DNA of 16,934 bases from Deltaproteobacteria bacterium (GTDB lineage: Bacteria; Desulfobacterota; Binatia; UBA9968), in assembly GCA_016183145.1 (NCBI GenBank), contig JACPFE010000605.1:1-16934 (forward strand), written 5' to 3'. Below are positions 1-6,311 of this stretch, piece after piece. Position 1 is the first letter of the stretch; each line of letters opens with the position of its first letter. Below the pieces are notes generated by a model, which was given only the letters and a program-made list of their open reading frames with translations, did no database searches and was not told the origin of the DNA. The translations under genes and the position numbers were made by a program.

Positions 1-566
1 AGCAAGATCTCAGTGAGCTTCAAGGCCGAGAGCGGGGTGTCCGAAGCCGGCTTGATGATGACGGTGTTGCCCGCAGCCAGGGCGGGGCCGACCTTATGGG
101 TCACCAGGTTCAACGGAAAATTAAACGGCGCAATCGCCGCCACCACGCCGCAAGGGACGCGCAAAGTGAAGCCGAGCTTCTTGCTGCCCGTGGGGTCGGC
201 GTCCAGCGGAACCGTCTCGCCGTGGAGCCGCTTGGCCTCCTCCGCCGATCCCATCATGGTTTCGACGGCCCGGCTGGCTTCGCCGCGGCCTTCGGCGATG
301 ATCTTTCCTTCTTCCTTTGAGATAATCTGCCCCAACTCCTCATTGCGCGCCGCCATCATGTCGGCCGCCTTGCGCAAAATCTTCCAGCGCTCGTAGCTGG
401 AAAGCTTGGCCATCACCTTGGCGCCGCGCTCAGCGAAAGCCAACGCTTTTTCCAAATCAGCAGCATCGGCCCGGGGCACGGTATCGATGATCGAATTATC
501 GAAGGGATTTTTGACTTCGATTTTCTTTGGTTTATCGACCCAGTTACCGGCAAGAAAATTCTTCAT
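1..566 (-). CDS. NAD(P)-dependent aldehyde dehydrogenase, N-terminal 188 residues (cut by window edge)
   Basis: Oxidises an aldehyde to a carboxylate with NAD(P)+ in the cytoplasm; the specific substrate cannot be told. The visible 188 residues are the N-terminal part of the cofactor-binding domain. They include APFNFPLN (residues 146-153, with the conserved catalytic Asn at 149) and the NTVIIKPAS strand (167-175, with the cofactor-contacting Lys172). Both are hallmarks of the ALDH superfamily. The catalytic Cys and general-base Glu would lie beyond base 1. The start at 566-564 is supported by a GGAGG at 576-580, nine bases upstream. The protein begins [11 protein letters not shown], a normal ALDH beginning. 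It is the last gene of the leftward run, 104 bp after the HD-domain gene, so it may share that transcript or have its own promoter. The opening resembles lactaldehyde/succinate-semialdehyde/glyceraldehyde-type ALDHs, but the subfamily is a guess. Confidence 0.93.
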   Translation of the reverse strand, partial: MKNFLAGNWVDKPKKIEVKNPFDNSIIDTVPRADAADLEKALAFAERGAKVMAKLSSYERWKILRKAADMMAARNEELGQIISKEEGKIIAEGRGEASRAVETMMGSAEEAKRLHGETVPLDADPTGSKKLGFTLRVPCGVVAAIAPFNFPLNLVTHKVGPALAAGNTVIIKPASDTPLSALKLTEIL

Positions 567-639
567 GATGATCGACCTCCGTTTCAATAATTAGATCGAG
601 ACTTATCTTCTAATTTGTATCTTGCACGTTGACTCTGCA

Positions 640-670
640 TTCGCCATCCTCGATCCTCCATCTTCCATCC
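640..670. repeat. Short word-like repeat tract between the ALDH and HD-domain genes
   Basis: On the minus strand this tract iterates variants of GAGGATGGA and AAGATGGAGGA, right after the stop codon of the HD-domain gene. It is one of several intergenic tracts in this window built of slightly varied 7-10 base words (others near 4081, 5101, 10191 and 16489). Nothing in it looks coding. The role is unknown; slippage-generated filler or a spreading micro-repeat are both possible. Confidence 0.5.
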
Positions 671-1630
671 TCATTTATCGCTCTCATCCTGACCGCCCCG
701 GTAAAAACTTCGCCCATAGGCCCGATGAAAAACCGTCCACTTCGAGCCGGGTTCTTTCTCCGGCAGATTCTGAACCGCCTGGATCTTGCCGTCGAGATCG
801 TCCAGCGCGTGCAACATGATCGCTTCCACCGTTTGCGGCAGCTTCGGCGAGCCGAACTCATAGGCGCCGTGATGGCTGACCAGCAGATGCTTGACGAGCA
901 TGGCCAGCTCGTCCGGAAAATCCGGGATGGTAGCAATCTTTTTGTTCACCATCTCCACTTCCATCACCAGATGGCCCAACAACTGGCCCGCGTCGGTATA
1001 TTCGACCGCGCGCTCGAAAGAAAATTCGTAGACCTTGCCGATGTCGTGCAGGAAACCGCCGGTGAGCAACAGATCGACATCGATCCCCTGGTAGTTTTCC
1101 ACTACTCTTAGAATCAGCTTGAGCAGCGAAAGCGTGTGCTCCAGGAGACCGCTCAGATACGGATGGTGGATGGTCTTGGCGCCGGGCGCCCGTTTGATCA
1201 AATCCATCAGCTCCTGATCGGCGAAGCAGGCCTCGGCGAGCGCAAGCAGATGAGGATTTTTCATGCCGCGCAGGATCGTTTGCAACTCCCCCAGCATCAC
1301 GTCGGGGTCGAATGGGCTTTTGGGCAGAAAATCTTCCGCCGCAATGTTTTTCTCTTCGACGCGCATGACATCCTGCACCCGGATCTGCACTTTGCCTTGG
1401 TAGAGCGTCGCCTGCCCGCGCACGCGCACGAAATCGTTCCTATCAAATCCCCTGCCTAGATCGTCGGCCCGGTCCCACACCCGACCCTCGATTTCCCCGC
1501 TGCGGTCGAGGAGCTTTAGCACCAGGTAACTATTGCCGCCTTTGGTCACGCCGTGGTTCTTCGACGATACCAAGAACAGCGAATCCACCAGCTGATTTTC
1601 ATGAATATCGGCAGCGTAAAGAGACTTCAT
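671..1630 (-). CDS. OB-fold plus HD-domain protein, YhaM-type 3'-5' exoribonuclease family
   Basis: Predicted metal-dependent phosphohydrolase of the YhaM/CBF1 type, a cytoplasmic 3'-5' exonuclease family. The 319-residue length fits the family (about 310-325). Residues about 12-92 form an OB-fold nucleic-acid binding domain (the SYLVLKLLDRSGEIEGRVWD segment is typical of an OB barrel). The HD domain spans about 150-285: HHPYLSGLLEHTLSLL (His155/156, His165), FLHDIGK (His195-Asp196, the signature pair), GHLVM (His220), SHHG (His253/254) and HALDDLDGKI (Asp277/278). All expected metal ligands are therefore present. The start at 1630 gives the normal family N-terminus, but its ribosome site is weak. 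It lies 18 bp after yggT on the same strand and is probably cotranscribed with yggS-yggT. The exonuclease activity is inferred from family membership. Confidence 0.9.
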   Translation of the reverse strand: MKSLYAADIHENQLVDSLFLVSSKNHGVTKGGNSYLVLKLLDRSGEIEGRVWDRADDLGRGFDRNDFVRVRGQATLYQGKVQIRVQDVMRVEEKNIAAEDFLPKSPFDPDVMLGELQTILRGMKNPHLLALAEACFADQELMDLIKRAPGAKTIHHPYLSGLLEHTLSLLKLILRVVENYQGIDVDLLLTGGFLHDIGKVYEFSFERAVEYTDAGQLLGHLVMEVEMVNKKIATIPDFPDELAMLVKHLLVSHHGAYEFGSPKLPQTVEAIMLHALDDLDGKIQAVQNLPEKEPGSKWTVFHRAYGRSFYRGGQDESDK

Positions 1631-1648
1631 ATCACCACCCCATGACCC

Positions 1649-1948
1649 TTATCTCAACGCATTAGCCAAATCATAAAGCGACTGGATAAGAAAGCGCTGG
1701 AGGAATATCACCGCGATCCAAACGACGATCGGCGAAAGGTCGAAGCCGCCGGCATATAGCGGCAGCCGCCGGCGCACGCGGGCGAGCACCGGCTCCGTCG
1801 CGCTATAAAGAAAGCGCACGATCGGATTGTAACGGTCGGCATTGACCCAGGAAACGATCACCCGGCCGATGATAATCCAGAGATACGCCCACAAAATATA
1901 GTCCAGGACTTGGGCAACGGCGACCAGTAAATTGGCGATGGCGAACAT
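1649..1948 (-). CDS. yggT: YggT family integral membrane protein
   Basis: Small inner-membrane protein of 99 residues, the usual family size. Two hydrophobic segments are visible, at about residues 5-34 and 70-92. The family motif runs between and into them: RVIVSWVNAD (29-38), PIVRFLYSATEPVLARVRRRLP (42-63) and GGFDLSPIVVWI (67-78), which match the YggT/YlmG consensus closely. Members have been linked to membrane/cell-division organisation and osmotic stress, but the molecular function is not settled. The gene begins 8 bp after yggS. Its likely ribosome site (AGAGG just upstream of the ATG) overlaps the end of yggS, which suggests translational coupling. yggS next to yggT is a widely conserved pairing. 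Identity is secure; function is not. Confidence 0.95.
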   Translation of the reverse strand: MFAIANLLVAVAQVLDYILWAYLWIIIGRVIVSWVNADRYNPIVRFLYSATEPVLARVRRRLPLYAGGFDLSPIVVWIAVIFLQRFLIQSLYDLANALR

Positions 1949-1956
1949 TTTGCCTC

Positions 1957-2649
1957 TTAAGCTTTGCGGGGACCGAAGAGCGCGGTGCCGATCCTCACGA
2001 TGGTCGCTCCTTCTTCGATCGCCACCGGGTAATCATGCGTCATGCCCATCGACAGCTCTTGCATATCGACGTGGGGAATTCGTTGCGCATTAAACTTGTC
2101 CTTCAGCTCGCGCAATTCGCGAAAATAGGGACGGATGGCTTCCGGGTCTTCCCGAAACGGCGGAACCGTCATCAATCCCTCCACGGCGACGTGATCGAGC
2201 GTGGCAACCGCTTCCAACAACGACGCAAGGTCGTCTTTGGCGATCCCGCTCTTTGATTCCTCGCCCGCCAAGTTGACTTCGACGAGAGCGCGGATCTTTT
2301 TCCCTATTTGCTTTCCCTGCTTCTCCAGCTCCCGCGCCAACGCCACGCTGTCCAATGACTCGATGAGATCAAATATTCTCACCGCCGCCTTCGCCTTATT
2401 GCGCTGCAAGTGGCCGATCATATGCCACTCGACGGATTGCGTGATCTGCGCCTTCTTTTCCTGCGCCTCCTGGACATAATTCTCACCGATCAGCGAGACC
2501 CCGGCGGCGATCGCCGCGCGAACCGACTCAACGCTCTGCGACTTAGCCGCTCCCAGCACCTTGACTTCGCGCGGATCGCGCCCGCATTTCCCGGCGGCCT
2601 CGCTGATGCGATCGAGAATTTTATGATAGTTGCCGGCGACATCGACCAT
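1957..2649 (-). CDS. yggS: YggS family PLP-binding protein (PLP homeostasis)
   Basis: Cytoplasmic fold-type III PLP protein, the bacterial PLPHP/PLPBP family, which buffers pyridoxal phosphate and affects vitamin B6, amino-acid and keto-acid balance rather than catalysing a known reaction. Length is 230 residues, as expected. PLP-lysine is Lys36 in KVLGAAKSQ. The downstream signatures are all present: GENYVQEAQEK, WHMIGHLQRNKAK (binding to the far side of the barrel) and the C-terminal SMGMTHDYPVAIEEG...VRIGTALFG phosphate-binding region. A usual SMGMSxD is SMGMTHD here, a mild change. The ATG at 2649 is the only possible start, because an in-frame stop sits four codons upstream. The ribosome site is poor. 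It is the first gene of the leftward run, so its promoter should lie in the gap to the right, but none was convincing. Confidence 0.96.
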   Translation of the reverse strand: MVDVAGNYHKILDRISEAAGKCGRDPREVKVLGAAKSQSVESVRAAIAAGVSLIGENYVQEAQEKKAQITQSVEWHMIGHLQRNKAKAAVRIFDLIESLDSVALARELEKQGKQIGKKIRALVEVNLAGEESKSGIAKDDLASLLEAVATLDHVAVEGLMTVPPFREDPEAIRPYFRELRELKDKFNAQRIPHVDMQELSMGMTHDYPVAIEEGATIVRIGTALFGPRKA

Positions 2650-3083
2650 GCGGTGAATTGCTTACCACATCCAAACGGATAATTCACTCTTGGGGATTCA
2701 GATACCTAGCCTGAATTACTTAAGGTGCCAGCTAAAGCGACAACAGCCTATAGACCGTGGGGTGAAGCCTGGAGGGAGAAGGCACCCGGACGTGCAGTTG
2801 CTTTGACTTGTATGGTGCTTGGTCGCGCGGTTACTTGTTTCCACTGCTGTTTCCTCCAGATAAGTGGTTCGCAATCTACTTCGAGGTGCGGGGAAGCTTT
2901 CGGCAACCTCTCCGCCGCAAAAGGAGCAGTTCAATAAGGGGTCAAATGATCTCTCAACGCGCACGTCCAAGGATTGGCTTTGTCCTCGTTTGACACGTTG
3001 CGCCGGGCGTTGTACGGATTCAGTTGCCGTCGTTGAAATTCGGAATGGAGTTCATCGTGGAACCCATCAGAGGATGAAGCCGG
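2650..3083. other. 434-base intergenic region without a recognisable gene
   Basis: This lies between the divergent yggS (minus) and the first FAH-family gene (plus), so it should hold promoters for both. Several overlapping open frames of 60-90 codons exist on both strands. None has a good ribosome site together with a plausible protein composition, and they overlap one another. A short inverted pair GGTGCC (2724-2729) and GGCACC (2781-2786) encloses a G-rich 51-base loop. The tandem GGATGAAGC at 3073-3090 is shared between two possible starts. No clear sigma70 promoter, tRNA or riboswitch was seen. Confidence 0.6.
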
Positions 3084-4121
3084 ATGAAGCTTTTCTTGGG
3101 CCTTGCTGAGGGTTCGCTGCCTCATGAGTCGCGAATTTTTGGCGAAGTGGAAGGCCGGCTCGTCGATTTTACCTGCGCGTACGCGACTTATCTCAGTGAG
3201 GTTCGGGGCGAGAGAGAAGCTAGTTACGAGCTGGCAAGCCTCTATTTTCCAGCGACGATTTCAGAGTTTTTGGAGAACGGCGAATCTTCGCTGCATGCGC
3301 TCGCGGATCTCATATCTTTCCTGCGCCCAAGGGGACTGCAAGATTTCCGCGGACCGGCGGGTGAAAAGGTTGTCTACGATCCCGCCGAGATCCGGTTTCT
3401 CTCACCGCTGCAAAATCCCCACAAGACTATCGTTATCGGCTTCTCGGATAATGTCGTCTCTGAAATGAGGTTGAAGGCGGAGGTTCCTACGGGCTTTCAC
3501 AAGTTGCCCCGAACCTTCACGGCTCCGAGGGGGCCGATCCTTTGGCCGAAGTTTTCGCAAGAAATCGACTGCGATGCGTGTCTTGCCGTGGTCATCGGCA
3601 ACCCGGGACAGAGAGTCCCGCCTGAGAAAATATGGGATCACGTAGCCGGCTTTACCTTGCTGCTCGATATCACCGCTCGCGACATCAGCAGGCGCGAAGC
3701 GGTCACCAAGAACCATCTGCTTGGGAAAAATTTTCCTTCGAGCAGTTCCCTCGGTCCGGCGCTTTTACTCAAGGATCCGAATGTCGATGTGAACGGGATG
3801 GAAGTAGCCCTGACGGTGGATGGCGTTACCAGGCAGAGATTCACTCCCCGACAATGGGTATTTTCGCTCGAGCAAGTGCTTGCTCATTGGTCCGCTCTCG
3901 GGCTAAGGGCAGGAGATGTTTTTGCGCTGGGCGGAAGTGTCGCGTTGAGAACAATCTCTCCAGCGCCGGCGGTTTCATTGACGCCCGGGTGTGTGGTTCG
4001 CTGCGCCTCGTCCGCCATAGGGGAGCTTTGTCACAAAGTTGTGCGGGAGGATGAACCGCGCTCAGCAAGGGGCAAGAAAACAGAGGTCAGAGATCAGAAG
4101 GGGCTAAACGTCGGGCGATGA
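3084..4121 (+). CDS. FAH-family protein with degenerate metal site (probable pseudoenzyme or divergent paralogue)
   Basis: 345-residue protein of the fumarylacetoacetate hydrolase fold: an N-terminal cap of about 100 residues (GEVEGRLVDF opening) and a core from about 110 to 322. The core keeps several family landmarks: FTAPRGPILWP, LAVVIG, VAGFTLLLDITARD (188-200) and GKNFPSSSSLGP (214-225). The canonical ligand motif LDYExEL is IDCDACL here (161-167), so the two metal-binding Glu positions hold Asp164 and Cys166. Only the third ligand, Asp195, is retained. The catalytic-loop TGTPxGV is LGGSVAL (282-288). Activity is therefore doubtful, or the chemistry differs. An AGAGGA about nine bases upstream supports the start. 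The last roughly 20 residues appear to be translated repeat-like DNA. It overlaps the next, intact FAH gene by 4 bp, which suggests coupled translation and perhaps a heteromer. Confidence 0.88.
   Translation: MKLFLGLAEGSLPHESRIFGEVEGRLVDFTCAYATYLSEVRGEREASYELASLYFPATISEFLENGESSLHALADLISFLRPRGLQDFRGPAGEKVVYDPAEIRFLSPLQNPHKTIVIGFSDNVVSEMRLKAEVPTGFHKLPRTFTAPRGPILWPKFSQEIDCDACLAVVIGNPGQRVPPEKIWDHVAGFTLLLDITARDISRREAVTKNHLLGKNFPSSSSLGPALLLKDPNVDVNGMEVALTVDGVTRQRFTPRQWVFSLEQVLAHWSALGLRAGDVFALGGSVALRTISPAPAVSLTPGCVVRCASSAIGELCHKVVREDEPRSARGKKTEVRDQKGLNVGR
4081..4100. repeat. Word-like repeat inside the 3' end of the degenerate FAH gene
   Basis: Three consecutive variants of the word CAGAGGT/CAGAGAT/CAGAAGG occur here. 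The tract lies within the reading frame, after the point where the FAH fold should end (about residue 322), and encodes a lysine/arginine-rich, low-conservation tail. The same style of word repetition occurs between genes elsewhere in the window, so this one probably entered the 3' end and extended the ORF up to the next start codon. Confidence 0.45.
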
Positions 4122-5101
4122 AGCTGCTAACCTTTACATTTCAAGGCGGCGAGAGGATCGGTGTTCTGGTTGATCGTGATTGCGTCGTCGATCTGGAAAG
4201 AGGGGCGGCCTGGTATCTTACGGACGCCAGGGGAGATCCGTCGGCTGAACGTGCGGCACGCATACTTATCGGGCACGATATGGTCGGGTTTTTGAAAAAA
4301 GGCGATCCTTCTCTAGAGCTTGCCCGGAGAACGGTGGATCACATCCGGACCCGAATCGCCAAGGGAAACGACGACGACGTTCTGGTGGAATCGGGCATTT
4401 TGCTAGACTTGAAGCAGATCCGACTAAAGGCGCCGGTTCCTCGAACCCCCACTCTCATTTCCGCGGGGAAAAATTTCTCCGATCACGTCGGTGAAATGTC
4501 AACAAGAAATATTCCGAGCCGCCCGGTCGCATTTCTGAAATTGCCGGAAACGATAACCGGCCCCGAAGACGATATCCCTTATCCAAAGGAGACACAGAAA
4601 CTCGACTACGAGGTTGAGCTTGCCATCGTTATCGGCAAGCCATGCGTCAATGTTGGCAAGGAAGAAGCGCTGGACTATGTCGCGGGGTACGCGGCGTTTA
4701 ATGACCTCAGCGCCCGCGATGTGATCCGGCGAGAGAACGAAAACGGTATTTTGCTCATGGGCAAGAATTTTCCTGGGTTTTCGCCCATGGGTCCCTATTT
4801 GGTTTTAAAGGACGAAATTCCTGATGCGCAATCGTTGAAGCTTGAGTCGCGGGTGAACGGAGAGGTGCGGCAAAGTTCGAACCTTGGTTACATGATTTTT
4901 GATATCAGTGAAATGATCGCGTATTGGTCCCAAATGGGGCTTCAAGCCGGGGATATACTGACCACGGGAACGCCCAAGGGGGTCGCGGCAGGCAGAAAGG
5001 AAGGGCAGACTCCCTGGTGGCTCAAGCCGGGGGATATCGTCGAAGCCGAAGTGGAGAAGATTGGATGCCTGCGTAACCGCATTGTCGCCGAGAATCAGTA
5101 A
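4118..5101 (+). CDS. Fumarylacetoacetate hydrolase family protein (acylpyruvase/decarboxylase/isomerase type)
   Basis: Predicted Mg2+/Mn2+-dependent cytoplasmic enzyme that cleaves, decarboxylates or isomerises beta-diketo or keto acids; the exact substrate cannot be fixed. The 327 residues contain an N-terminal cap (1-108) and a complete FAH core. Key features are FLKLPET (Lys141), LDYEVELAIVIGK (162-174, ligands Glu165 and Glu167), FNDLSARDV (194-202, ligand Asp196), GKNFPGFSPMGP (215-226, Lys215) and ILTTGTPKGVA (280-290). It ends with GDIVEAEVEKIGCLRNRI, a normal family C-terminus. It resembles the 2-hydroxyhepta-2,4-diene-1,7-dioate isomerase/5-oxopent-3-ene-1,2,5-tricarboxylate decarboxylase annotation group. 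The ATGA overlap with the upstream degenerate paralogue and the lack of a strong ribosome site suggest coupled translation. Part of the predicted catabolic set with the binding protein and HyuBA downstream. Confidence 0.94.
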   Translation: MKLLTFTFQGGERIGVLVDRDCVVDLERGAAWYLTDARGDPSAERAARILIGHDMVGFLKKGDPSLELARRTVDHIRTRIAKGNDDDVLVESGILLDLKQIRLKAPVPRTPTLISAGKNFSDHVGEMSTRNIPSRPVAFLKLPETITGPEDDIPYPKETQKLDYEVELAIVIGKPCVNVGKEEALDYVAGYAAFNDLSARDVIRRENENGILLMGKNFPGFSPMGPYLVLKDEIPDAQSLKLESRVNGEVRQSSNLGYMIFDISEMIAYWSQMGLQAGDILTTGTPKGVAAGRKEGQTPWWLKPGDIVEAEVEKIGCLRNRIVAENQ

Positions 5102-5136
5102 GGTGTGAGGGGATAGGGGATAGGTGTGAGGCGTGG
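5101..5136. repeat. Word-like repeat tract after the FAH gene
   Basis: The tract alternates GGTGTGAGG, GGATAGG, GGATAGG, TGTGAGG and CGTGG, starting at the last base of the FAH stop codon. It is a purine-rich, one-strand-biased micro-repeat with no coding sense. It occupies most of the 51-bp gap before the substrate-binding protein gene, so that gene has little room for a promoter of its own. Confidence 0.6.
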
Positions 5137-5152
5137 AATGAGAGAATAACCG

Positions 5153-6151
5153 GTGTCAAAACGAGCGTTAATAACTTTGATTTCAACGTGGGCGGTCTTG
5201 AACTCCCATGTTGTTTACGGCGAGGCGACAAAATTGATCGTCGCTTATGCATCTCCTGCGGCCAGTTTCTGCCCCGCCTGGATTGCTCAGCGTGAGGGAA
5301 TCTTCGCCAAACATAGCCTCAATGTTGAGATGGTGTTGATGCAAGGCGCGTCAACTTATATGGCGGCTTTGGCGAACGGAAACATCCAGGTTCTCTACGG
5401 CGGCGGGACGGCCGTTTCCCGGGCCATCGCCACGGGTGGATTCGATCTACTGGTGATTGCAACCGAGACGCGCTACGTGCCCTTGCGCCTGATGGCGAAT
5501 TTATCGATCCGAAACCCGGCGGATTTGAAAGGAAAGAAGGTCGGGGCCGGACGAGCCGGTCTGGATGAATACGCAACTCTACTTTACCTGGAAAAGGTGG
5601 GCCTGACGCCAGGCAAAGATGTGCAACTTGTCTACATGGCCGGTGGTGTTCCCAATCGAGTAGCGGCCATGAAGCAAGGCCTCATTGACGCCGTTGCGGT
5701 CAACCCGCCCAACGAATACGAGTTGGAAAAGGCCGGGTTTCACGAGCTTGCCAATTTTCTCGATTTCAAAATGCCCTATGCGGGCGTTCCACATACCATC
5801 AGCAGGGTTTTCCGGGACAAGAACCGAAAAGTTGTGGAGGACTACATAACTGCGGCAGTCGAGGGTATGCAGATTTTTCGAACGAATAAGCAGGCGGCAT
5901 ATAAGGCGATCATTGAGTTAACCCGTCAAAAAGATCCGGTGCTCCTGGAGCGAACTTATGAATCGTATGCCAAGCAATATGGCGCCATCGGAGGCCTGCC
6001 GGTGCCATGGGAGTCCGGCATTGAAAGTATGATCACCGGATTCCACGAGCGCTTCAATCCGCAGGGGATTAAGAACCGCGATGCCAGACCTTTTCTCGAT
6101 CCTTCTTTTGTGCAGCGAGCCGGCGAGCGGCTCAAGCTTAGTGGAAAGTAG
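5153..6151 (+). CDS. ABC-type substrate-binding protein, NMT1/SsuA-like (periplasmic)
   Basis: Exported solute receptor of the NMT1/THI5-SsuA-TauA type (periplasmic binding fold II), 332 residues. The GTG start gives a Sec signal: MSKR, a hydrophobic stretch at about 5-20, and a probable cleavage near VYG-EA (22-25). The mature protein opens TKLIVAYASPAASFCPAWIAQREGIFAKHSLNVEMV, the typical first strand and helix, where the receptor samples the ligand. Other family marks are VLYGGGTAVSRAIATG, NPADLKGKKVGAGRAG (102-117), YMAGGVPNRVAAMKQGLIDAVAV and, near the end, an SBP-type helical region. No lipobox is visible, so it is likely soluble. No permease or ATPase gene accompanies it in the window. 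It sits 51 bp after the FAH pair and 160 bp before hyuB, which suggests a role in ligand capture for this pathway. The ligand is unknown. The ribosome site before the GTG is weak. Confidence 0.92.
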   Translation: MSKRALITLISTWAVLNSHVVYGEATKLIVAYASPAASFCPAWIAQREGIFAKHSLNVEMVLMQGASTYMAALANGNIQVLYGGGTAVSRAIATGGFDLLVIATETRYVPLRLMANLSIRNPADLKGKKVGAGRAGLDEYATLLYLEKVGLTPGKDVQLVYMAGGVPNRVAAMKQGLIDAVAVNPPNEYELEKAGFHELANFLDFKMPYAGVPHTISRVFRDKNRKVVEDYITAAVEGMQIFRTNKQAAYKAIIELTRQKDPVLLERTYESYAKQYGAIGGLPVPWESGIESMITGFHERFNPQGIKNRDARPFLDPSFVQRAGERLKLSGK

Positions 6152-6180
6152 TAGACCTAATGTATCGATCAAAACAAAAC

Positions 6181-6269
6181 TCACCGCGGAGGCGCTGAGG
6201 GCACGGAGTTAGAAAAATTCGAATTGCGAAATTCGAATTGCGAAATATTTCTCTGCGCCTCTGTGGTGA
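6181..6269. repeat. Imperfect palindromic repeat of the CACCRCRGAGGCGC...GAG type
   Basis: The left arm TCACCGCGGAGGCGCTGAG (6181-6199) and the reverse complement of bases 6251-6269 agree at 16 of 19 positions. Two of the three differences would be G-U pairs in RNA. The words GAGGCGC and CTCTGCGCCTCTGTGGTGA resemble dispersed intergenic repeats I recall from several bacterial phyla. The loop holds a 14-bp perfect tandem duplication. The element lies between the binding-protein gene and hyuB and could attenuate, terminate or protect the transcript. No T-tract follows, so a classical intrinsic terminator is not supported. Confidence 0.75.
6217..6244. repeat. Perfect tandem duplication of a 14-bp unit
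   Basis: The unit ATTCGAATTGCGAA occurs twice without a change (6217-6230 and 6231-6244). It contains the palindrome TTCGAA and lies in the loop of the larger inverted repeat at 6181-6269. It is AT-rich compared with its surroundings. A binding site for a regulator is possible but unproved. Confidence 0.9.
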
Positions 6270-6311
6270 ATACGCTTTCAGCAGCCTGTTAGGCTAGGAG
6301 GCTCTCAGTAG

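Noticed and set aside
629..1111. Plus-strand frame of 160 codons inside the HD-domain gene
   Set aside because: It lies entirely antisense to a gene with intact HD motifs and OB-fold; no ribosome site or family match.
2725..3125. Several 60-85 codon frames on both strands in the 434-base gap
   Set aside because: They overlap each other, lack ribosome sites and have Cys/Ser/Arg-rich compositions typical of random open frames.
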